Shown: positions 1 through 5,734 of the stretch, one piece after another
How the letters are laid out: each line of letters begins with the position of its first letter
How positions within the stretch are numbered: the first letter of the stretch is position 1
Assembly: GCA_002779665.1 (NCBI GenBank)
Contig: PEVZ01000013.1
Location: forward strand, 4,030 to 15,274
DNA length: 11,245 nt
Source of the DNA: Candidatus Roizmanbacteria bacterium CG06_land_8_20_14_3_00_34_14
GTDB taxonomy: Bacteria > Patescibacteriota > Microgenomatia > UBA1406 > GWC2-37-13
Reading direction: 5' to 3'
Made by a program: the position numbers and the translations under genes
Notes under the pieces: generated by a model
Told to the model about the DNA's origin: nothing
The model's input: the letters and a program-made list of their open reading frames with translations, nothing else
Databases searched by the model: none

Positions 1-1186
1 TTTTAGCATTTTTTCCTGACAAAAATCCAAGTCCACTCATATAATCTGCATTGTCCTCAATAACTGGAATCATCGGCAGTCCAAGTTTTTTCCCCATTTT
101 GAAATCTTCTACTCCGGCCGAAACGGCTGTGTGGACCATACCGGTTCCTTCAGTTGTTGTGATTGGTAATATATTTTTATCAGTCGCAAAGACTATATGA
201 AATTTTTCTGAATTTTTATCGGCTACCTCTTTGACTTTTGGCAGATTATCAAATGGAGCTGTATATTTTAAACCGACTAAATCTGAGCCCTTGACCGTCT
301 TGAGTATTTTATAATTTTCCTTAAAAACAGATTTTACTAATTCCTTTGCGACCCAGAATTTCTGCTTTGTATTACCCTGAACTAACGAATAATCAAACGT
401 TGCCTCAATTGCCACAGCGATATTGGCTGGTATTGTCCAAGGGGTCGTCGTCCAGACTAATAGATTCTCGTTTTCTCTTCCAATAATTGGTAGTTTAAAA
501 TAAACAGATTGGTGAACAAGTTCTTTATAGTCTTCTGTAAGCATTTCATGTTGGGAAATGGCCGTCTCACATCTCGGGCACCAAGGTACTGACTCGTGAC
601 CTTTGTAAATCCAGCCGTATTCATAACATTTTTTTAAAAATTTCCAAATCATATAATTATTTTCGTCACTCATCGTGAAGTAAGAATGGTCCCAATCGGC
701 AAAATATCCGAGTCTTTTAGATTGTTCCGTTTGAATTTTTGAAAACTTTAAAACTCTATCTTTACATAACTGGACAAACTTAGCGATGGATGCTTTAGTG
801 TCGCCGGGAATAAGATTTTCAATATCTTTTTTGCTGTGGAGACCTAACTCCTTTTCTACCTCAACTTCGACCCAAAGGCCTTGGCAATCAAAACCATTTT
901 GAAATCTTTGTTTATATCCAAGCAAGTTATAAAAGCGTGGCCATAAGTCTTTGTAAGTCCTACCCCAAGCATGATGAACACCCATCGGATTATTCGCAGT
1001 AATCGGACCATCTAAAAAAGAAAAATATTTTTTTGAATTCTTGTTTTTTTCCCGATACTTTTTATTGATCCCCTTTTCATACCAATGTTTCAGCCACTTT
1101 TTCTCCATCTCCGGAAAATTTTCAGATGCATTTACCCTGTTAAATTCTCGTAGAGAAGATTTAACAGGGTGAACAGGTTTAAACAT
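1..1186 (-). CDS. ileS: Isoleucyl-tRNA synthetase, N-terminal part (3' end outside window)
   Basis: Charges tRNA-Ile with isoleucine in the cytoplasm. I translated 395 codons from the ATG at 1186 down to the window edge with no stop; the full enzyme would be about 900-1050 residues. The Rossmann-fold start is at residues 54-80, with the class I signature at 69-72 reading GVHH where HIGH is usual. GFDCQGLWVE (98-107) matches the usual GWDCHGLPIE. PWCPRC lies at 201-206. The CP1 editing domain follows, with WTTTPWT (245-251) and GTGMVHTA (347-354), and D361 matches the conserved editing aspartate. The KMSKS loop and anticodon-binding domain lie beyond the window. Residues 6-18 look like an in-frame hairpin insertion between MFKPV and NASENFPEME. 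No Shine-Dalgarno site is visible; TATAAT lies 8 nt before ATG. Other class I synthetases (ValRS, LeuRS) are unlikely given WTTTPWT and overall similarity, but the type assignment is from memory. Confidence 0.93.
   Translation of the reverse strand, partial: MFKPVHPVKSSLREFNRVNASENFPEMEKKWLKHWYEKGINKKYREKNKNSKKYFSFLDGPITANNPMGVHHAWGRTYKDLWPRFYNLLGYKQRFQNGFDCQGLWVEVEVEKELGLHSKKDIENLIPGDTKASIAKFVQLCKDRVLKFSKIQTEQSKRLGYFADWDHSYFTMSDENNYMIWKFLKKCYEYGWIYKGHESVPWCPRCETAISQHEMLTEDYKELVHQSVYFKLPIIGRENENLLVWTTTPWTIPANIAVAIEATFDYSLVQGNTKQKFWVAKELVKSVFKENYKILKTVKGSDLVGLKYTAPFDNLPKVKEVADKNSEKFHIVFATDKNILPITTTEGTGMVHTAVSAGVEDFKMGKKLGLPMIPVIEDNADYMSGLGFLSGKNAK
1134..1170. repeat. Hairpin-forming inverted repeat inside the ileS 5' end
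   Basis: The arms ACCCTGTTAAAT (1134-1145) and ATTTAACAGGGT (1159-1170) are perfectly complementary over 12 bp. The interior adds a 4-bp stem, TCTC (1146-1149) with GAGA (1153-1156), closed by a GTA loop, with two unpaired bases at 1157-1158. It encodes about residues 6-18 of IleRS. Removing about 39 nt would restore an ordinary family N-terminus. This suggests an inserted palindromic element, but copies elsewhere in the genome cannot be checked here. Confidence 0.8.
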
Positions 1187-1194
1187 ATTTGAGT

Positions 1195-1200
1195 ATTATA
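1195..1200 (-). promoter_or_regulatory. Candidate -10 box of ileS (leaderless start)
   Basis: On the minus strand TATAAT ends 8 nt before the ileS ATG, so transcription would be expected to start within about 2 nt of the start codon. No clear -35 box and no Shine-Dalgarno sequence are visible. The same TATAAT-8 nt-ATG spacing occurs before murD. The region is AT-rich, so chance is possible. Confidence 0.45.
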
Positions 1201-1232
1201 CTATAATTTACAGTTACTGATTTTAATTAATT

Positions 1233-1267
1233 TTACATTCTTTGCAACGGCCGCGAAAAGAATGTAA
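1233..1267. other. 11-bp stem hairpin in the ftsZ-ileS spacer
   Basis: TTACATTCTTT (1233-1243) and AAAGAATGTAA (1257-1267) pair perfectly around a 13-nt GC-rich loop containing CGGCCG. Its right arm overlaps a second possible hairpin, AATGT-AACG-ACATT (1261-1274), so the two exclude each other. In the gene direction no T-run follows, so it is not a standard intrinsic terminator. It could protect the ftsZ 3' end, act as an attenuator-like switch before ileS, or be a protein-binding dyad. Confidence 0.6.
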
Positions 1268-1290
1268 CGACATTTACTCCCATTTTTGAC

Positions 1291-1324
1291 TATATAAGAT
1301 TGTATGAGATTGTATTAGATTAGG
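1291..1324. repeat. Short decamer array downstream of ftsZ
   Basis: Three 10-bp units lie in direct succession: TATATAAGAT, TGTATGAGAT and TGTATTAGAT, followed by a partial fourth. The GATTGTAT core is shared with the right-hand decamer array of the ftsA-ftsZ spacer. It begins about 22 bp after the ftsZ stop. Unlike the two upstream spacers, no clear inverted partner array is visible. Confidence 0.6.
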
Positions 1325-1346
1325 AAACGGTTAATCAGGAACAGCC

Positions 1347-2474
1347 TCACTTTTTCCTTAGGAAAGCAGGGATGTCAAATTCTGAAGAGTCGTCATCGAT
1401 AAATTCATCTTCACTTTCAATTTCAGATTCTTGATTTACTTCCTTTCCCTCAACAGCCTTGGAGAAAGAGGGTTCTTTTTCAATTTCCTCATTTTTTTTA
1501 AATCGGAAGAGTTTTAACCGGCTATCGTCAAATTTAGTAGCAATGATAGTGACTTTGATACTATCCATCATTTTATCATCAATCACGGCTCCAAAGATAA
1601 TATCCGCATCTGGATCGACGGATTTAGCTATCACTGAGGCTGCTTCGTCAACTTCAGTCATCGTTAAATCAGGTCCACCAACGACGTTAAATAGAACTCC
1701 TTTGGCGCCTTCAATTGATATATCTAATAAAGGAGAAGAAATAGCTTGTTTTATAGCGGAAATAGCTCGTTTATCTCCACTCCCTATTCCCACCCCCATC
1801 AAAGCCGTCCCCGATCCCTGCATAATTGTCCGAATATCTGCAAAATCAACATTGATTAAACCAGGAGTAGTAATTAGCTCGGCAATTCCCTTGACACCCT
1901 GATGAAGGACCGCGTCAACTTTTTTAAAGGCTTCAAGAATTGGAGTTTTTTTATCAATAATATTAAGAATTCTCTGATTAGGAACGACAATTAAAGTGTC
2001 AACTTTTTCTTTAAGTTGCATTATTCCCTCATCAGCTGAAAATTTTCGTTTACTTCCTTCAAAATCAAAAGGTTTAGTGACGACGGCAATTGTTAACGCC
2101 CCACTCTCCTTAGCTATCTCGGCAATTACCGGAGAAGCCCCTGTCCCTGTTCCCCCTCCTTCTCCGCAGGCAAGGAAAATCATATCTGCCCCACTTAATT
2201 CTTCTTTTATCCTTTCTTTTGACTCCTCGGCCGCCTGTCGACCAACCTCAGGGTCGCCACCACTCCCTAATCCTTTAGTTAAATTTTCACCAATTTGAAT
2301 TTTTATGGTCGCTTTATTATTAAGAAGTGCTTGAGCATCGGTATTGAGGGCGATAAATTCAACTCCGTTTATTCCTCCCTCAGCCACCATAAAAGATAAG
2401 GCGTTCCCACCTCCGCCTCCGATTCCAATTACTTTTATTCTGGCTGCCTGCCCCGCTCGCGGTTTAATTAACAT
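1347..2474 (-). CDS. ftsZ: Cell division protein FtsZ
   Basis: Tubulin-like GTPase that polymerises into the Z-ring at midcell and recruits the division machinery. It has 375 residues, close to the usual length. The nucleotide-binding Rossmann part starts with VIGIGGGGGNA (15-25). The tubulin signature GGGTGTG is at 106-112, preceded by Glu105 where Met is usual (GMGGGTGTG). The T7 synergy loop NVDFAD (208-213) keeps both acidic residues needed for GTP hydrolysis across the subunit interface. An acidic linker (about 325-365) leads to the C-terminal tail DIPAFLRKK, which matches the conserved peptide that binds FtsA. It follows ftsA after a 95-nt spacer made of inverted decamer arrays. No Shine-Dalgarno site is visible. 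The tail fits so well that the TGA after it must be a true stop. Confidence 0.98.
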   Translation of the reverse strand: MLIKPRAGQAARIKVIGIGGGGGNALSFMVAEGGINGVEFIALNTDAQALLNNKATIKIQIGENLTKGLGSGGDPEVGRQAAEESKERIKEELSGADMIFLACGEGGGTGTGASPVIAEIAKESGALTIAVVTKPFDFEGSKRKFSADEGIMQLKEKVDTLIVVPNQRILNIIDKKTPILEAFKKVDAVLHQGVKGIAELITTPGLINVDFADIRTIMQGSGTALMGVGIGSGDKRAISAIKQAISSPLLDISIEGAKGVLFNVVGGPDLTMTEVDEAASVIAKSVDPDADIIFGAVIDDKMMDSIKVTIIATKFDDSRLKLFRFKKNEEIEKEPSFSKAVEGKEVNQESEIESEDEFIDDDSSEFDIPAFLRKK

Positions 2475-2480
2475 AATAGA

Positions 2481-2570
2481 TTTAATCAGATAAAATCAGA
2501 TATAATTGGATGAAATCAGTTTTGTCTAATTCTATCTGATTGTATCCGACTCTGTCCGATTCTATCTGAT
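2481..2570. repeat. Inverted decamer arrays filling the ftsA-ftsZ spacer
   Basis: The left array (2481-2520) has four 10-bp units of consensus ATCAGATAAA. The right array (2521-2570) has five units such as TCTATCTGAT and TCTGTCCGAT, which are the same motif reversed and complemented (ATCAGATAGA). Together they can fold into a long imperfect hairpin; for example GGAT (2508-2511) and ATCAG (2515-2519) pair with CTGAT (2536-2540) and ATCC (2544-2547). The last unit runs into the ftsA stop codon, and the array ends 6 bp before the ftsZ ATG. In the transcript this would be a structured leader just before ftsZ. Confidence 0.8.
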
Positions 2571-3847
2571 TACGGAATAAACTGTTTGAAAAAAATTTTC
2601 AAATTTCCAATTGAATTCCCTAATTTAAAATCCTTCAAAATTTTACCAAAATTCTTAAAGTTATCCTTGTCAACAATAATATTATTTTTTCCATACAAAA
2701 GCAAACCGACCGTTGTTGAATATTGAGGGTCAATGACTTCATCAACTAATCCTGATACTTTCTCAGGGTAACCAATTCTAATTGGTAGGCCAACAACTCT
2801 TTTTCCGGTTTCAAGCATCCCGATTGTCAAGGCACCTCCACCGGTAATTACTAAGCCTGAAGGTATTTGTTGTCCAAATCCGCTTTTTTCAATTTCTTCA
2901 AAAATCAGTTTGAAAATTTCTTCAAGTCGAGGAGCGACGATCCCATCAACTAAAGTTTTTAAAGAAACATCAGTCAGGTCCTCCGGTAAATCAAGTTCCT
3001 TTAAATTAATCTGGGGGGCTTTTTTCTTTTCGTTCGAATTTGAAATATTTTTTCCTAAATTTTTGCTTAAAAATATCTTTATTTTTTCGGCGGAATCAAG
3101 TGAGACTCTTAGACCGACGGCGATATCATTGGAAATGTGACGAGCTCCAAGAGGGATTGATGAAGAATATGATAAAGCGCCATCAGCATATATTGAAAAA
3201 TCAATTTTCCCCCCACCTATATCGACCAAGACTATGCCTAATTCTTTCTCGGTATTAGAAAGGACGGCTTCCGCCGAAGCTAAACCGGAAAAAACAAACC
3301 CTTCATTCTCAATACCTAAATCGCTTAAAATTCTTTCCTGATTTTTTAAATTGGTTGTTGACGCCGTAATAATATGAGTTTCGACTTCAAGTCGTACTCC
3401 GCTCATACCGACCGGATTTTTTATACCTGATTGACCGTCGACGATATAATCACGAGGGATGACTTCGATGATTCTTCTCGTTGATGAAAGTGAAATTGCT
3501 TTGGCAGCTTCTATAACCCTGGTCACGTCCTCTTCACTTATTTCGCCCTGCGGGTTTGAGACAGCTACAATTCCATGAGAGTTTAGAGAAGAAATATGAG
3601 GACCACCGACAGCCACGAAGGCTCTGTCAATTTTATGTCCGGCCATTCTTTCTGCCTTCTCAACACTTTCTTCTACCGCTTTTGTTGCCTCTTTTATATC
3701 AACGACTAATCCTTTTCGGACGCCTCGGGCTGGGGTAGTATTAAAACCGATTATTTTTAGCTCTTCTGTCTCAGTTGAATCCATTCCAACTACCGTCGCA
3801 ATCTTTGAGCTTCCTATATCTATTCCGCAAATTAAAGTATCAACCAT
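2570..3847 (-). CDS. ftsA: Cell division protein FtsA
   Basis: Actin-like ATPase that anchors FtsZ filaments to the membrane and relays signals to the septal synthase. It has 425 residues, typical for the family. The phosphate-1 loop is DIGSSK (10-15), the phosphate-2 loop is DIGGGKID (209-216), and the adenosine motif is TGGGAL (335-340). The FtsA-specific 1C domain lies about 84-165. A charged, Asn/Lys-rich insertion at about 260-290 separates subdomains. The last 13 residues, including NLKIFFKQFIP, form the amphipathic membrane-targeting helix expected of FtsA, which separates it from MreB and DnaK. It sits between ftsQ and ftsZ in the classical order. Both spacers around it carry inverted decamer arrays. 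The ATG has no visible Shine-Dalgarno site. Confidence 0.97.
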   Translation of the reverse strand: MVDTLICGIDIGSSKIATVVGMDSTETEELKIIGFNTTPARGVRKGLVVDIKEATKAVEESVEKAERMAGHKIDRAFVAVGGPHISSLNSHGIVAVSNPQGEISEEDVTRVIEAAKAISLSSTRRIIEVIPRDYIVDGQSGIKNPVGMSGVRLEVETHIITASTTNLKNQERILSDLGIENEGFVFSGLASAEAVLSNTEKELGIVLVDIGGGKIDFSIYADGALSYSSSIPLGARHISNDIAVGLRVSLDSAEKIKIFLSKNLGKNISNSNEKKKAPQINLKELDLPEDLTDVSLKTLVDGIVAPRLEEIFKLIFEEIEKSGFGQQIPSGLVITGGGALTIGMLETGKRVVGLPIRIGYPEKVSGLVDEVIDPQYSTTVGLLLYGKNNIIVDKDNFKNFGKILKDFKLGNSIGNLKIFFKQFIP

Positions 3848-3850
3848 AAT

Positions 3851-3940
3851 TGTTATAAATTGTTATAAATAGTCAAAGATAGTTATAAATAGTTTGTAGC
3901 CATTTAAAACTATTTTCAACCATTTCCAACTATTTAAAAC
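3851..3940. repeat. Inverted decamer arrays filling the ftsQ-ftsA spacer
   Basis: The left array (3851-3900) repeats units such as TGTTATAAAT (twice, exact) and AGTTATAAAT. The right array (3901-3940) has CATTTAAAAC, TATTTTCAAC, CATTTCCAAC and TATTTAAAAC, which reversed and complemented fit the same loose consensus TTNNAAATAG. The centre can pair ATAGTTT (3889-3895) with AAACTAT (3907-3913) around an 11-nt loop, with pairing continuing in patches outward. The right array overlaps the ftsQ stop codon. The architecture matches the ftsA-ftsZ spacer but the sequence is different. A/T tracts at 10-bp phase could also bend the DNA. Confidence 0.78.
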
Positions 3941-4659
3941 TGTATTATTGGCTTGTTGAACCTCAGATCAATCTTTTTATAATTTCTTCCTTCTATTTTA
4001 AACTGTTTAATAATTAGTTCTAATTGATAATCCTGAATATCCTTATCCTTATTATCACTAAAGATTACTTGTTTACCATCAATTAAATTAAATACTAACA
4101 TATCTTGTCCTTTGATATCAATAGTTAATACCGTTATGTTTATCCCGTTTAACTTATTTATAAAAAATAACACATTTCTGATATCCTTGTAGTCAATCCA
4201 TTCCCCGGTCTGAAAAGAATTATTATTTAATTTTTGGTAATAATTAATTACCGGTAAATATTGAATAATATTTTTGCTTTTTTGTAAAATTCTTCCATCG
4301 CAGGATAGATTGAAGAAACCGTTATTGACAATTAATGAAGCACAGGGTTCGTATAATGAAACTGTTATTTTTAGGTTATTTGGCCAATTTTTTTCAACTT
4401 TGGCTGTTTTTACTAAATAATTTTCCTTGATTATTTTCTCACTGATTTTATCTGTATCTAAAAATAATAAGTTCTTGTTAATTATTTCATTTTTATTGTT
4501 TAATAAAAAATTTTTCTCTGATTCAACTTGGATATTCTTTATTAAAAAAAAATTATAAATAAAAAGGATAATAAAAAAAGAAACTGAACAAATAAGTAGA
4601 AAAAATATAATGTATTTAATCTTGTTTAAATATTTCGCTAATGAGATATTGAGAGACAT
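3934..4659 (-). CDS. ftsQ: Cell division protein FtsQ/DivIB
   Basis: Bitopic divisome protein that links cytoplasmic FtsA/FtsZ to septal wall synthesis. It has 241 residues. A short basic N-terminus (Lys9, Lys13, Lys15) precedes one membrane segment at about 16-39. A POTRA-like domain follows at about 41-110, from IKNIQVE to WPNNLKITVSLYEPCA, a pattern typical of FtsQ/DivIB. The extracytoplasmic beta domain ends near Phe241. Primary sequence is poorly conserved in this family, so the call rests on membrane topology, the POTRA pattern and its place between murG and ftsA. It overlaps murG by 44 nt, implying co-transcription and possibly coupled translation. The ATG has no clear Shine-Dalgarno site. 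Codon use is very AT-rich (many Asn, Ile, Lys), like murG and ftsW beside it. Confidence 0.88.
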   Translation of the reverse strand: MSLNISLAKYLNKIKYIIFFLLICSVSFFIILFIYNFFLIKNIQVESEKNFLLNNKNEIINKNLLFLDTDKISEKIIKENYLVKTAKVEKNWPNNLKITVSLYEPCASLIVNNGFFNLSCDGRILQKSKNIIQYLPVINYYQKLNNNSFQTGEWIDYKDIRNVLFFINKLNGINITVLTIDIKGQDMLVFNLIDGKQVIFSDNKDKDIQDYQLELIIKQFKIEGRNYKKIDLRFNKPIIQF

Positions 4660-5722
4660 TTTTTTTATAAAATTTTGTTAAATTTTTAAAATTACTTTTA
4701 TAATAAGCTATTTTACCCATCATTTGACTAATCAATCGAAATAATTTTTCGCTTGGCGTGATTTGATGAAAAATTTCTCCACATCCCGCCTTGGCAAAAA
4801 TTTCCGCATGCCGTTGTTGCTCTCGACCAGACGACCAAGGTAGGGGAATAAAAAGAGCCGGTTTTTTTAAGGATAAAAGCTCAAAAAATGTATTAGCTCC
4901 GGCTCTTCCAATTACCAGATCAGCTTGAGAATAGATATATCCGATTTCATCATCAAAGAAATGTTTAACTAAAAAATATCTTGATTTCAATTCCTTCGGT
5001 AACTTATTTTTTAAAAGAACCAAATCTTCATAATCGTGATATTCCTTAGTGTCTCCAACTTGGTGTATGACGATATAAGAATTTAATAATTTAAAAATTA
5101 TTTTTTTAATATGTTGATTAATGCTGTGTGACCCAAGTGATCCTCCGGTGATATAAATAACCGGCAATGTTTTTTTTATTTCGAAAACTTTTTTATTAAT
5201 TTTAAAAATTGAAGGTTTAACCGGGTTTCCGGAAACATAGGTTTTTTTAAACGGAAAATTATTTTTTATATCTTCAAATGAAACAAAGATTTTTTTAGAA
5301 AAAAAACTTATTATCTTATTGGCTAAACCGGGACGGATTGTCTGCTCATGAGTATAGATAGGTACTCTAAAAACATATCCCCAAAATACAATCGGTAAAG
5401 CTAAATAACCACCAAATGACATAATTTTATCGGGCCGGTATTTATTGATAATAAAAAATGCCTGAATAAAACCAAATGGAATTTTAACAAGACTTATTAT
5501 TGAAGAAAAAGAAATAATTCGATTTAATCTTCCAGCTTCAAGCGAAACAAATACTAAATCTTTTTTGCTAATTTCTCTATATTCTAAGGATAATGTTTTT
5601 TCTTTATCGGTCGGATATTTTCGGCCAACAAAGATTACGTTAATCTGACTTTTTATCCTTTCAAGTTCATCGATCAGAGATAAAGCCGGTGCTAAATGAC
5701 CACCAGTAATTAAAAGTTTCAT
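4616..5722 (-). CDS. murG: UDP-GlcNAc transferase MurG (lipid II synthesis)
   Basis: Peripheral membrane GT-B glycosyltransferase that adds GlcNAc from UDP-GlcNAc to lipid I, giving lipid II. It has 368 residues, the usual size. The N-terminal glycine loop is ITGGHLAPAL (5-14); the family form GGGTGGHxxPAL is about four residues longer, so this loop is reduced. HEQT (125-128) and PGLANK (131-136) match the family's HEQN and PGLANK. The second G-loop is GGSLGS (193-198). The UDP-GlcNAc site includes GRAGANTFFELL (272-283) and the REQQRHAE segment (300-307), corresponding to the donor-binding HQ..NA stretch. It starts 7 nt after the ftsW stop. A TATAAT overlaps that stop, 6 nt before the ATG. 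Its 3' end overlaps ftsQ with no murC between. Confidence 0.95.
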   Translation of the reverse strand: MKLLITGGHLAPALSLIDELERIKSQINVIFVGRKYPTDKEKTLSLEYREISKKDLVFVSLEAGRLNRIISFSSIISLVKIPFGFIQAFFIINKYRPDKIMSFGGYLALPIVFWGYVFRVPIYTHEQTIRPGLANKIISFFSKKIFVSFEDIKNNFPFKKTYVSGNPVKPSIFKINKKVFEIKKTLPVIYITGGSLGSHSINQHIKKIIFKLLNSYIVIHQVGDTKEYHDYEDLVLLKNKLPKELKSRYFLVKHFFDDEIGYIYSQADLVIGRAGANTFFELLSLKKPALFIPLPWSSGREQQRHAEIFAKAGCGEIFHQITPSEKLFRLISQMMGKIAYYKSNFKNLTKFYKKNVSQYLISEIFKQD

Positions 5723-5728
5723 AATTAT

Positions 5729-5734
5729 ATTATA
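5729..5734 (-). promoter_or_regulatory. Candidate internal -10 box before murG
   Basis: TATAAT on the minus strand overlaps the ftsW TAA stop and lies 6 nt before the murG ATG; a second, overlapping TATAAT follows. No -35 box is visible. An AAAGG lies further upstream, too far from ATG for a normal Shine-Dalgarno site. It may be an internal promoter giving a leaderless murG transcript, or just AT-rich sequence. Confidence 0.25.

Noticed and set aside
1187..1346. T-box riboswitch upstream of ileS
   Set aside because: The spacer is only 160 nt. I see no T-box core, no specifier stem and no terminator T-run.
1347..1349. TGA read as glycine (code 25) at the ftsZ end
   Set aside because: The TGA directly follows the canonical tail DIPAFLRKK, so it is a genuine stop; yvcK also ends with TGA at a natural length.
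1459..1902. Plus-strand open frames inside ftsZ, ftsA, ftsW, mraY and yvcK (for example 1459-1902, 1996-2298, 2910-3140, 6304-6612)
   Set aside because: They lie wholly opposite well-recognised minus-strand genes, have no family motifs, and read as antisense shadows.
2481..3940. CRISPR array in the ftsA/ftsQ spacers
   Set aside because: The repeats are only 10 bp, degenerate, in both orientations and without unique spacers.
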